In this document: in pieces, positions 9,529 through 17,285 of the stretch | Position numbering within the stretch: the stretch's first letter is position 1 | Layout of the letters: each line of letters opens with the position of its first letter | Source: Dokdonella koreensis DS-123 | Lineage (GTDB): Bacteria; Pseudomonadota; Gammaproteobacteria; Xanthomonadales; Rhodanobacteraceae | Reading direction: 5' to 3' | Length of the DNA: 64,000 nt | Assembly: GCF_001632775.1 (NCBI RefSeq) | Contig: NZ_CP015249.1 | Location: 124,001 to 188,000, forward strand | Made by a program: the position numbers and the translations under genes | Notes under the pieces: model-generated | Told to the model about the DNA's origin: nothing | Databases searched by the model: none | The model's input: the letters and a program-made list of their open reading frames with translations, nothing else

Positions 9529-9893
9529 TTTGTGCGATCGTCCTTGATCGCTGCTTCGGTCGAGTTGCATCAGCGTGGCGTGTGGTGCCGGCGGCAGGTC
9601 CAGAAGCGGCCATCCATGGCCGCACGTTTGGAAAAGGCTTTGCGATCGATCCTTGATCGCTGGTTCGGTCGAGTTGCGTCAGTGTGGCGTGCGGTGCTGG
9701 CGGCAGGTCCAGAAGCGGCCATCCATGGCCGCATGTTTGGGAAGCGCTTTGCGATTGTCCTTGATCGCTGGTTTGGTCGAGTTGCATCAGCGTGGCGTTC
9801 GATGCTGGCGGTACGTCTAGAAGCGGCCGTCCATGACTGCACGCTTGGGAAGCGCTTTTCGATCGTGCTTGATCGCTGCTTCGGTCGAGCTGC
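9529..9893. repeat. Tandem array of 108-109 bp units, about 3.3 copies, each with a palindrome
   Basis: The motif CCTTGATCGCTG begins at 9542, 9651 and 9759, and a diverged copy at 9867, giving a period of 108-109 bp. The first two units are close to identical and the third more diverged. Each full unit carries an 8-bp-arm palindrome, GCGGCCAT-CC-ATGGCCGC, at 9606-9623 and about 9715-9732; it is decayed in the third unit. The array fills the space between ogt and the Ada/AlkA-type gene, both on the minus strand. Open frames through it are shadows. It may modulate read-through into ogt or be an expanding minisatellite. Confidence 0.9.
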
Positions 9894-9922
9894 AACAGGC
9901 TGTGCACCGCTTGACGCACCGT

Positions 9923-11386
9923 TCAACTCGCGCGCCACAGCAGCATGACCGCATAGGCGCGCCACGGCCGCCAGGCCTCGCTCGCCTGTTCCAGTTCGCG
10001 CGTCGACAGCGGCCGGTCGCCGCCGGCGGCGCGCCGCAGGATCAGGTCCGCTGCCGGGAACGCGTCGGGCTGCGCGAGGGCGCGCATCGCGATGTAGTGG
10101 GCGGTCCATGCGCCGATGCCCGGCAGGGCCACCAGGTCGCGCTCGAATGCGGCCAGTGGTTGCTCGGCGCGGAACTGCACGCGGCCGTCGAGCAGTGCGC
10201 GCGCGAGGCCGCGGATCGTGGCGGCGCGTGCGCGGGTGATCCCCAGTTGTTCGAGGTCGGCCTCGACGAGGTGCTGCGGCGTGGGAAACAGCCGGCCGAG
10301 GCCGACGGCTTCGCCGGCCGGATAGACGGCGCCATGGGTGGCGGCGACGCGGGCTGCCAGCGTGCGGGCCGCGGCGACGCTGACCTGCTGGCCGAGCACG
10401 GCGCGCACGGCCAGCTCGAACCCGTCCCAGGCGCCCGGCAGGCGCTGGCCGGGCCAGCGCCGGATCAGCGGTGCCAGCAGGGCGCTGCGCCGGAACACGG
10501 CGGCCAGCGCATGCGGGTCGGCGTCGACGTCGAACATGCGCCTGACGCGGGCGGCGAGGGTCCCGAGCGTGCTGCTGCGAGGGTGGTGCACGCGCAGGCC
10601 CAGGGCTTCGTCGCCGGCGATCGGAGCGACCTCGAACCAGCCGGGGACGCCGTCGAGAATGAAGCTGCGCCGGTACGCCAGCGCCTCGGCGACCTCCACC
10701 CCGGGAATCGCGCGCCGCGCGTAGAACGCCGCCAGGTGCGCGAAATCATACGGCGCGCGAAACGGCAGGCGCAGCACGAGATCGTCCGCGGCGCCGTTGG
10801 CGAGCGCCGCGCGCGTGCGGCGGATCTCGCGAGGCGGCTTCCCGTAGGCGGCGCTGAACGCGGCATTGAAACGACGCACGCTGGCATAGCCGGCGGCCTG
10901 CGCGATCTCGGTGATCGGCAGGCCGGTTTCGCCGACCAGCTGCTTGGCGAACAGCAGCCGCCGCGTCGCCGCCACATCCAGCGGACTGGCGCCCAGCTCG
11001 TCCATGAACAGGCGGCGCAGATGGCGTTCTCCGACGCCGATGCGCCGGGCCAGCGCCGGCAGCGAACCGTCGTCCAGCGCACCTTGCTCGATCAGGCGCA
11101 GGGCGCCGGCCACCAGCTCGCTGCGGGCACGATGCAGCGGGGAGCCCGGGGCCGCTTCCGGCCGGCACCGCAGGCACGGCCGGAAGCCGGCGGCTGCGGC
11201 CGCTGCGGCACTGGGGTAGTAGACGATGTTGCGCGGCTTCGGCGCCGGGGCCGGGCATACCGGCCGGCAGTAGATGCCGGTCGATTTCACTGCGGTGAAG
11301 AACAACCCGTCGAAGCGGCGGTCGCGGGTCAGCCGTGCCCGTTCGCAGGCAGCGGGGCTGGGCATCGTCGGAAGGTCCAGGGCCAT
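9923..11386 (-). CDS. Ada-type methyl-sensor/AraC HTH fused to AlkA 3-methyladenine DNA glycosylase
   Basis: 487-aa fusion protein for the adaptive response to DNA alkylation. Residues about 15-80 form the Ada zinc domain with Cys40, Cys44, Cys71 and Cys74, the same spacing as Ada Cys38-42-69-72; the first would accept methyl from phosphotriesters. An AraC-type DNA-binding domain follows (about 85-185), then the AlkA N-terminal domain (about 200-310) and the HhH-GPD glycosylase with LPGIGAWTAHYIAMRAL and an aspartate in PAADLIL. It lacks the Ada O6-methyltransferase domain, which the neighbouring ogt supplies. Probably an autoregulated activator plus glycosylase. An internal ATG at 11365 is an alternative start. 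Confidence 0.93.
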   Translation of the reverse strand: MALDLPTMPSPAACERARLTRDRRFDGLFFTAVKSTGIYCRPVCPAPAPKPRNIVYYPSAAAAAAAGFRPCLRCRPEAAPGSPLHRARSELVAGALRLIEQGALDDGSLPALARRIGVGERHLRRLFMDELGASPLDVAATRRLLFAKQLVGETGLPITEIAQAAGYASVRRFNAAFSAAYGKPPREIRRTRAALANGAADDLVLRLPFRAPYDFAHLAAFYARRAIPGVEVAEALAYRRSFILDGVPGWFEVAPIAGDEALGLRVHHPRSSTLGTLAARVRRMFDVDADPHALAAVFRRSALLAPLIRRWPGQRLPGAWDGFELAVRAVLGQQVSVAAARTLAARVAATHGAVYPAGEAVGLGRLFPTPQHLVEADLEQLGITRARAATIRGLARALLDGRVQFRAEQPLAAFERDLVALPGIGAWTAHYIAMRALAQPDAFPAADLILRRAAGGDRPLSTRELEQASEAWRPWRAYAVMLLWRAS

Positions 11387-11395
11387 GCGGCAAAC

Positions 11396-12841
11396 CTAGC
11401 AGTCCCGCCCGCTTCGAACTGGCCGTTTTCGGCTGTCAATGGCCTCGCCCGGCTGCCGCTGCGGCTTCGTCGCGTGATCGACCGCCTGCCGAAGCAGGGT
11501 GGGCGCGATGTAGTGGCGATGCACCGGGCCGATCATCGCCATGTAGAAACGGCCGAACCGGTTGAGCGTATGCACGCGCGTACCGAGCGTGCAGCGCATC
11601 CGGCCGTCGGGCAGCCGTTCCACGCCGACGCAGGACCGGAACACCAGATGCGCGTCGTCGGCGCCGAGGATCACCTCGGCGGATGCGTCCGCGGCATCGA
11701 TCCGTTGTGCGAGCACCGGGAAGCGCCCCTCGAACAGGGGCGCGGACGGTTCCGACGACAACAGCGAAGACACCGGGCAACCGAGCGGCGAGGTGCGCAG
11801 CCCGAGCGGACGGACGAGGCGGTTGCGCAGGCGCATCAGCCGCGACACGCCGAGCGGGCGGTTCTCGAGGAAGCCGGCCAGGATCGCGGCCAGGGCCGCC
11901 GTCGCCGACGGGCTCGCGAACGCGGTGGCGCCCGTCACCCACTCGACCGCGTCTTCGTGGACCGGCAGCCGTGCAAGCTGGTCGCGCAGCAGCGAGTCGT
12001 CCGCGACGGCGGCGGGCGCCGTCCTGCGGCTGCCTGCGCCGTTGTCGGCAAGGAAACCGACCGGGCGGCGCAAGCGCGCGATCCTTGCGCGTATCCGGCC
12101 CAGCACGCGCCGCAGCGCGCCCGATGCCCGGCCGAGCCGGGACATGGGCGGGGCCTCCAGTGAAAGCGCCGTCGTCGCCACGCGTGTCGCGTCGAAGGCG
12201 GCGCTTTCGAGCAGGGCGCGCACCGGGGCCGGCAGTACTTCGGTCAGCGCGGGAATGCTGGCGTCGTTGGCGAGCACGCGCCGGCGCAGTTCCGGCGCCA
12301 GGTCGCCGCCGAGTTCGTTCGTATGGCACGACAGCGCAAACAAGGCCGGATGTGCGGATCGCGGTCGCAACGGCACGAACTGGTGCCAGGTTCCCCCGCC
12401 GAACCGAACGGTGAAAAGGCAGTCGGCCGGAATGTCGACGTGGTGCAGGGCCGCGACGAACGCGTGCGGATCGTCGGCGACCTGCGCGTCGGGTGCGGTG
12501 GAGAAGCGCAACTGCGCGCCGGCACTGCCGGAGATCGCGGTGAACACGCGGTGGCCGGCATGGCGGTGGAACGGGTGGCCGCCCGCGCCGACGACGAAGC
12601 TGTACAGCGAGGTGGCGTCGCCGTTGCCGAGGTCCATGGCGCCGAGACGGGCGGAGGGCTCGTCCAGTGCATCGACGAAGGTCTCGTGGCCGCGCTGCCG
12701 GGCCGCCGCGTGCTCGATCAGGTGGTCGCCGCCGCCGGGTCCGAGCTGCGCCACCAGCACGACCTCGACGGGAAGCCCGCCGCTGCGCGACGGAATGCGC
12801 GTGCTCGGAAACGTGCGCACGGCCCTGACGGTGCTCGACAT
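11396..12841 (-). CDS. Cupin-like domain fused to a DUF2867-like domain, function unknown
   Basis: 481-aa protein with two recognisable parts. Residues about 75-175 look like a cupin: GAGGHPFHRHAGH supplies the His cluster of motif 1 and GGGTWHQF resembles motif 2. Residues about 330-460 resemble the DUF2867 family (RLRNRLVRPLGL, then LGTRVHTLNRFGRFYMAMI). The linker is basic and low in order. ATG 12841 is chosen because the longer frame overlaps the ArsR gene, which lies 20 bp upstream and is co-transcribed. The last 20 residues run through a palindromic repeat (11419-11439), so the C-terminus may have been extended. Possibly a metal- or small-molecule-responsive protein; no function assigned. 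Confidence 0.75.
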   Translation of the reverse strand: MSSTVRAVRTFPSTRIPSRSGGLPVEVVLVAQLGPGGGDHLIEHAAARQRGHETFVDALDEPSARLGAMDLGNGDATSLYSFVVGAGGHPFHRHAGHRVFTAISGSAGAQLRFSTAPDAQVADDPHAFVAALHHVDIPADCLFTVRFGGGTWHQFVPLRPRSAHPALFALSCHTNELGGDLAPELRRRVLANDASIPALTEVLPAPVRALLESAAFDATRVATTALSLEAPPMSRLGRASGALRRVLGRIRARIARLRRPVGFLADNGAGSRRTAPAAVADDSLLRDQLARLPVHEDAVEWVTGATAFASPSATAALAAILAGFLENRPLGVSRLMRLRNRLVRPLGLRTSPLGCPVSSLLSSEPSAPLFEGRFPVLAQRIDAADASAEVILGADDAHLVFRSCVGVERLPDGRMRCTLGTRVHTLNRFGRFYMAMIGPVHRHYIAPTLLRQAVDHATKPQRQPGEAIDSRKRPVRSGRDC

Positions 12842-12861
12842 GGAATCGGGTTCCGCCCGGG

Positions 12862-13179
12862 TTAGCGCGGCTGGGGCCGGGACTTCGCCCGCGCGCGGCT
12901 TTCGCGCTTGAGCGGCCGGGCAACCGGGCATACCTCGGCGGCCCAGGCGAACACGGTGTTCGCGAGGCGGTCCGGCACCAGTCGGAAATAGACGTACTGC
13001 CCGCGCTTCTCGCGCTCGATCAGGCCGGCGTCCTCGAGGACGCGCAGGTGGCCGGACAGCGCCGGCTTGCTGAACGCGAACCGCGCGCCGATCTCGCCGG
13101 CGGTCAGTTCGCCCTGGTTGAGGTAGGCAAGGATCTTGCGCCGCGCGGTCGACGCCAGCGCTTCGAAGACACGTTCCAT
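12862..13179 (-). CDS. ArsR-family winged-helix repressor (SdpR-like)
   Basis: 105-aa DNA-binding protein with the ArsR fold: ARRKILAYLNQGELTAGEIGARF, recognition helix SKPALSGHLRVLEDAGLI and a beta-wing EKRGQYVYFRL. No ELCVCDL-type metal-binding cysteine motif is present in the recognition helix, so it resembles the metal-independent SdpR autorepressors. It is the first gene of an operon with the cupin/DUF2867-type gene and is divergent from the MarR gene at 13303. A near-palindromic AT-rich operator overlaps its -10 region. Confidence 0.9.
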   Translation of the reverse strand: MERVFEALASTARRKILAYLNQGELTAGEIGARFAFSKPALSGHLRVLEDAGLIEREKRGQYVYFRLVPDRLANTVFAWAAEVCPVARPLKRESRARAKSRPQPR

Positions 13180-13196
13180 GGCCGTTCGATAGTTAG

Positions 13197-13237
13197 GTAG
13201 TTACTTAATTAATTACCTGGTGCCCCTCGTCTGTCAA
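13197..13237 (-). promoter_or_regulatory. Promoter and operator of the ArsR-like gene
   Basis: On the minus strand a perfect -35, TTGACA (13237-13232), is followed after about 16 bases by an AT-rich -10-like TAATTA. The -10 lies inside a 20-bp imperfect palindrome at 13197-13216 (GTAGTTACTT and AATTAATTAC, 8 of 10 half-site positions symmetric). This AT-rich patch stands out in GC-rich DNA. The layout predicts autorepression by the ArsR-like protein. Confidence 0.7.
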
Positions 13238-13253
13238 GCGGCGGGCCGGACCG

Positions 13254-13294
13254 CCGATCGTTCGTTTTGACGAACGATCGGCCCTGCCTAGAAT
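13254..13294 (+). promoter_or_regulatory. Perfect 28-bp palindrome over the MarR gene promoter
   Basis: CCGATCGTTCGT (13254-13265) and ACGAACGATCGG (13270-13281) are perfect inverted repeats around TTTG. The palindrome covers a -35-like TTGACG (13267-13272), which is spaced 16 bp from a -10-like TAGAAT (13289-13294). The ATG of the MarR gene is at 13303, eight bases after the -10. This is a typical arrangement for autorepression by a MarR dimer. Confidence 0.8.
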
Positions 13295-13302
13295 CCGAGG
13301 CC

Positions 13303-13770
13303 ATGAACGCCGAAATCCTGGCCGTCCTGCGCGGCTATCCGCAGATCTACTTCGCCTGCCACAGCGAGCACCGGCGCGCGCGCAGCAACGCCCAGGCGCT
13401 CAGTGCGCGGGATGCTTCCGTCCTCGCCCACCTGTCGGTCGACGCGCCGCTGCGCGCTGCGGCGCTGGCACGGCACCTGGGCATCCGCCCCTCCACCCTG
13501 TCCGCCGCGCTGGCCGAACTGCAGGCCCTGGGCTACATCGCGCGCGATCCGGAACCGGCCGACCGGCGCGTCCAGCGGATCCGGCTGACCGCACGCGGCG
13601 AGCAGGCGATGGCGGCGGCGTCCGTACTCGATGCCGACCGCGTCGCGCTGCTGCTGGCGCGCCTGTCACCCGCGGAGCGCCGCCGTGCCGTCGAGGGCCT
13701 GGACCTGCTGGCCGGCGCCGCACGCGCGCTCGGCGGCGTGACGACCACGGAGGAGAAGCCGGCATGTTGA
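13303..13770 (+). CDS. MarR-family transcriptional regulator
   Basis: 155-aa winged-helix repressor. The HTH is in LRAAALARHLGIRPSTLSAALAEL and the wing in DPEPADRRVQRIRLTARGE, with the DxR(R) signature of MarR proteins. ATG 13303 gives a start just downstream of its promoter; the frame is open from 13267 but that would begin inside the operator. It overlaps the SRPBCC gene by seven bases, so the two are translationally coupled. MarR-SRPBCC pairs often respond to hydrophobic compounds, but no ligand can be named here. Confidence 0.9.
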   Translation: MNAEILAVLRGYPQIYFACHSEHRRARSNAQALSARDASVLAHLSVDAPLRAAALARHLGIRPSTLSAALAELQALGYIARDPEPADRRVQRIRLTARGEQAMAAASVLDADRVALLLARLSPAERRRAVEGLDLLAGAARALGGVTTTEEKPAC

Positions 13771-14300
13771 AGATCGTTCTCTCGACCATCGGCCTGCTCG
13801 CCGCCGCGGCCGTGGCGGTCGTCTGGCTTGGCAGCCGCCTGCCGAGCGCGCATCGCGCGCGGACGGCGCTGCGGCTCGCCGCGGCACCGGAGGCCGTCTA
13901 TGCGCGTATCAGCGACGTCGCCCAGGCCGGCACCTGGCGCAAGGACGTCAAGGCGGTCGAGCTGCTGCCGGTGGCGGACGGCGAAGCCGGTTTCCGGCTG
14001 ACGGACGGCAACGGCACGATCACCTACCGCATCGAGCGGGCCGAGCCGCCGCATCGTTTCGTCACCCGCATCGCCGACACCGATCTCGGCTTCGGCGGAC
14101 GCTGGACGATCGAGGTATTGCCCGACGGCAGCGGCAGCCGCGTGGCGATCACCGAGGACGGCGAGGTTTCCTCACCGGTCTTCCGGTTCTTCTCGCGCCA
14201 CGTGTTCGGCCACTACCGTACCCAGGAAGCCTATCTCGCCGCGCTGGCGGCGTCCTTCGGCGAGACGGCCCGCAGCGAACGGCTGCCCGAGCCGACCTAG
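13764..14300 (+). CDS. SRPBCC (START-like) ligand-binding protein with N-terminal membrane anchor
   Basis: 178 aa. Residues about 3-25 form a hydrophobic anchor or uncleaved signal; the rest fits a polyketide-cyclase/SRPBCC fold (TALRLAAAPEAVYARISDVAQAGTW, then a Trp-rich strand and C-terminal helix). Members bind hydrophobic ligands in a helix-grip cavity. It overlaps the MarR gene stop by seven bases and is probably controlled by that regulator. It ends 24 bp from the convergent SDR gene. Confidence 0.85.
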   Translation: MLKIVLSTIGLLAAAAVAVVWLGSRLPSAHRARTALRLAAAPEAVYARISDVAQAGTWRKDVKAVELLPVADGEAGFRLTDGNGTITYRIERAEPPHRFVTRIADTDLGFGGRWTIEVLPDGSGSRVAITEDGEVSSPVFRFFSRHVFGHYRTQEAYLAALAASFGETARSERLPEPT

Positions 14301-14324
14301 GCCGGTCTGCCCCCTGGCGGCCGA

Positions 14325-15101
14325 CTAGAAGCCGTAGCGCAGGAAGCCGCCGTCGACCGCGATGCACTCGCCGGTGACGTAGCTGGCCGCCGGCAGGCAC
14401 AGGAAGGCGACCGCGGCGGCGACTTCCTCCACCTCGCCGATGCGATGCATCGGCGTGCGCTCGAGCACCTCGTCCAGGTAGTCCGGGTCCGAGAGCGGGC
14501 CTTCGGTGCGCTGGGTGCGGATGTACCAGGGCGCGACCGCGTTGACGCGGATGCCGTCCTCGGCCCATTCGCAGGCCAGGTTCCGGGTCAGCTGGTGCAG
14601 GGCGGCCTTGGTCATGCCGTACGGCGCCCCGGTACGGACCGCGGTCAGTCCGGACACCGACCCGACGTTGACGATCGCCGCGCCGCCGTGTTCGGCCAGG
14701 TGCGGATGGGCCAGCCGGCACATCTCGAACGCGCCCAGCAGGTTGGTGTCGAGCAGGGCACGGACCTCGTCCAGGCTGTAGTCGAGCACCGGCCGGCTGG
14801 TGTTGCCGCCGGCGTTGTTGACCAGCAGCGACAGCGGCAGGTCGAGGTCGGCGATCCAGTCGAACACTTCCAGGCGCTGTTCGGCATCGGTGACGTCGGC
14901 GGCAAAGGCCAGCATGCGCCGCGCCGGGAACTCGTCCGCCAGCTCGCCGGCGATCGCCTCCAGATACGGCTCGTCGCGCGCGACCAGCAGCACGTCGGCG
15001 CCCAGCAGGGCCAGCTCGCGTACACAGGCCAGCCCGATGCCCTTGCTGGCACCGGTCACCAGCGCGACCTGCCCATCCAGTCGCCAGCGTGCCGGATTCA
15101 T
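14325..15101 (-). CDS. SDR family oxidoreductase (tropinone-reductase-like)
   Basis: 258-aa classical short-chain dehydrogenase. TGASKGIG is at 16-23, NNAG at 95-98 and catalytic YGMTK at 161-165 (Y161, K165), with Ser in VGSVSG. The C-terminus ASYVTGECIAVDGGFLRYGF is the usual FabG/tropinone-reductase-like ending. The frame is open much further upstream but ATG 15101 starts right before the Rossmann strand. It is divergent from the small lipoprotein gene at 15177. Substrate unknown. Confidence 0.9.
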   Translation of the reverse strand: MNPARWRLDGQVALVTGASKGIGLACVRELALLGADVLLVARDEPYLEAIAGELADEFPARRMLAFAADVTDAEQRLEVFDWIADLDLPLSLLVNNAGGNTSRPVLDYSLDEVRALLDTNLLGAFEMCRLAHPHLAEHGGAAIVNVGSVSGLTAVRTGAPYGMTKAALHQLTRNLACEWAEDGIRVNAVAPWYIRTQRTEGPLSDPDYLDEVLERTPMHRIGEVEEVAAAVAFLCLPAASYVTGECIAVDGGFLRYGF

Positions 15102-15176
15102 CACCGTCCTCCCGCCGCTTGTCCACGGCCTTGCCCACGCGCAGACTGTAGCGGATCCCGTCGCCGCGGAGCACCG

Positions 15177-15389
15177 ATGAACCCGTCGCGCGTTCCCCTG
15201 CTCGTCACGCTGCTCGCGCTGGCGGCCTGCTCGCCGCCGCCGCCACCGGCCGTGGAGATTCCGCCGAAGACCCTGGTCGACGGCCAGCGCGAAGCGCTCG
15301 AACGAGCCAAGGCCCTGCAAGGTGCCGCCGACCGCCACGCGGCCGATCTCGAACGCGCCGCCGCCAGCGGCGATCCTCCGGCACGCTGA
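15177..15389 (+). CDS. Small lipoprotein of unknown function
   Basis: 70-aa predicted lipoprotein: a hydrophobic signal and lipobox LALAACS put the acylated Cys near residue 19. It is followed by a proline stretch and an Ala/Glu/Arg-rich helix (GQREALERAKALQGAADRH) that could form a short coiled coil. No homologue is recognised. The gene is divergent from the SDR at 14325-15101. After it, 217 bp without a gene lead to the next start. Confidence 0.65.
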   Translation: MNPSRVPLLVTLLALAACSPPPPPAVEIPPKTLVDGQREALERAKALQGAADRHAADLERAAASGDPPAR

Positions 15390-15606
15390 GGCGGCCGAGG
15401 CCGGACTTCCACCGCGCCGGCCGGCACGCGCACCACCAGCACGGCCCGGAGAGGCGCAATCGCCGCAGGCCTGGGGGACTGTCTCGCCCTCGCGCCACCG
15501 GTTGGCCGGGTTTTTCGTCGGATCGCCTATTGATGAGACGGGAAGGCGGCGCTGCTGGCCGGCCGCCCCACGATCCCGACCACAACCCTCTGCCGGAGTG
15601 CCTTCC

Positions 15607-17061
15607 ATGCCCGCCAACCGATTGACCGCTCGCGTCGCCGCCCTGCTGGGCGGGTGTTGTCTGCTTTCCTCTGCATTCGTCCATGCCCAGGCGCTTCCGG
15701 AAGGGCCGGCCGGCACGCGCGTCCATCACGACGGTGATCTGGCCATCGTCCTCGACGGCGGCGCTTCGGGCGACCTGTGCCGGGAGGACTTCGACCGCAT
15801 CGACACGCTCTACGCCGAGGACGGCTGGCTGCGCTACAACCGCAGCGCAGGCACCGGTGACGCGGCGCCGGTGCTGTGGGACTACGGCAATCAACCGACC
15901 AACCGGCTGCTCAACTTCGGCGGCCACAGCGGACAGCCGCACACGCGCGTGCTCTCGGCCGGCTGGACGCTGTCCGGTTCGTTCATGACCAACAGCAGCT
16001 GGCTGCTGACGCCGGAGATCGATTTCGCGCCGGGCATGCGCCTGAGTTTCTGGACGCGCGCCGCGATCGACGACCTGTTCCAGTTGCCCGAGCGTCTCTA
16101 CGTGCGCGCCTGCTCGAGCGGCGACTGCAGCGACGTCGGCGCGGGCCCGGACGACGTCGGTGCGTTCACGCAGCAGCTGGCGGTCGTCAACGAGGCGCTG
16201 GTCACGAACGAATTCTGCTATGAGTCCGATGCCACCGCCTGCAACGGCTTCCCGCTCAACTGGACCCGGGTCAGCGTCGCGCTGCCCGAATCCGGGCGCG
16301 GCCGGGTCGCGATCCAGAACCACTATCCGCTGCGCTGGGGCGGCGGCTGGGAGCCGAACGGCAACGGCGTCGTCGCCGCCGTGGACACCGTGCAGATCGA
16401 CGGCGCGGCCACCTGCCCGCTGCGCCACAACCGGCTGTTCGCGCACGACTTCGAAGCGCCGGCCAACCGGCTGATCCAGAATCACGATCCGGCGAACGTC
16501 ACACTCAGCGGCGCGGTCTGCTGGCAGTGGGGCAGCAGCACCAGCGTTCGTCGCAACGCCTGGTTCCGTCGCTTCCGGCTGGCCGAGGATCACGATCTGT
16601 CCGGGCGCGTCGCCGTCACCGGCATCGACTTCGGTGTCGGCGATTCGATCGCCACGCAGTATCTTCCGATCCGCCTGTACACGATTCCGCGCGATGCCGA
16701 GCTGGCGGTCGAGAACCTCACGGTGATCGGCATCGAGAATGCGCTCGTCTACGCCGGCGACTCCTTGGTCACGCGTCATGTGCCGGCGCAGGCCTTCGTA
16801 CCGAACGCACAGACCCAGGATCTGGTCGTGGAAGTGAGTTCCGAGTACGGTCCGGCCGGCACCGAATTCTTGATCGGCATCAACCAGGCCGGGAACACGC
16901 GCGGCGCCTATTACTCGGGTGCGTGCCGCTACGGTGACGGCAGCAGCATCGCCGGCGACAACATCGTGCCGCTCGACAGCGTGGTGTACTCGCAGGGACC
17001 ACTCTACCTCCCCAATGACGCGCCGCTGATCATCGCGCACTTCGAGGAGCTGCCGTTCTGA
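15607..17061 (+). CDS. Secreted protein, choice-of-anchor-J-like, function unknown
   Basis: 484-aa exported protein with a signal peptide ending near VHAQA (residue 27-28). The N-terminal half (up to about residue 285) has a lectin-like beta pattern: LFNFGGHSGQPH-type loops, SWLLTPEIDFAPGMRLSFWTRA and a paired-Cys strand, as in choice-of-anchor J/MAM-like domains. Around residue 280 it contains RLFAHDFE, resembling the C-terminal IFASGFD tail of the protein at 58952, and then continues with a second beta-rich domain. Probably extracellular or surface exposed. The sigma/kinase operon follows on the same strand. Confidence 0.75.
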   Translation: MPANRLTARVAALLGGCCLLSSAFVHAQALPEGPAGTRVHHDGDLAIVLDGGASGDLCREDFDRIDTLYAEDGWLRYNRSAGTGDAAPVLWDYGNQPTNRLLNFGGHSGQPHTRVLSAGWTLSGSFMTNSSWLLTPEIDFAPGMRLSFWTRAAIDDLFQLPERLYVRACSSGDCSDVGAGPDDVGAFTQQLAVVNEALVTNEFCYESDATACNGFPLNWTRVSVALPESGRGRVAIQNHYPLRWGGGWEPNGNGVVAAVDTVQIDGAATCPLRHNRLFAHDFEAPANRLIQNHDPANVTLSGAVCWQWGSSTSVRRNAWFRRFRLAEDHDLSGRVAVTGIDFGVGDSIATQYLPIRLYTIPRDAELAVENLTVIGIENALVYAGDSLVTRHVPAQAFVPNAQTQDLVVEVSSEYGPAGTEFLIGINQAGNTRGAYYSGACRYGDGSSIAGDNIVPLDSVVYSQGPLYLPNDAPLIIAHFEELPF

Positions 17062-17219
17062 CCGGATGCCGCGTCCGCTCCGGCATCGTGCCGGGGCCGG
17101 CGCGGCACTTCGGCATCGGGATGTCGTCCCTGCTCGCCGAATGGCCGGCCCGTGCGCCGGCCACGGCCGATCCGGCGCCGTGCCGCGCACAGCGGGCGGT
17201 GCCTTGCGCGCCTGCGCCG

Positions 17220-17233
17220 GTGACCGTGGTCAC
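17220..17233. promoter_or_regulatory. Short palindrome upstream of the sigma-factor gene
   Basis: GTGACC-GT-GGTCAC is a perfect 6-bp-arm palindrome, 53 bp before the proposed GTG start of the sigma factor. It could be an operator for the sigma/kinase operon. The match is short and no promoter boxes are clear. Confidence 0.3.
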
Positions 17234-17285
17234 TGGACCGGCGGCATCGGGCAAGGTCCAATGGCCGCCGCCTTCTGGTGCGGCC

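Noticed and set aside
9529-9893. A CRISPR array
   Set aside because: The repeated unit is about 109 bp with no short repeat/unique spacer alternation and no cas genes are in the window.
15390-15606. Possible riboswitch in the gap before the secreted-protein gene
   Set aside because: Some glycine-riboswitch-like words (GGAGAG) are present but the full conserved core and pairing are not.
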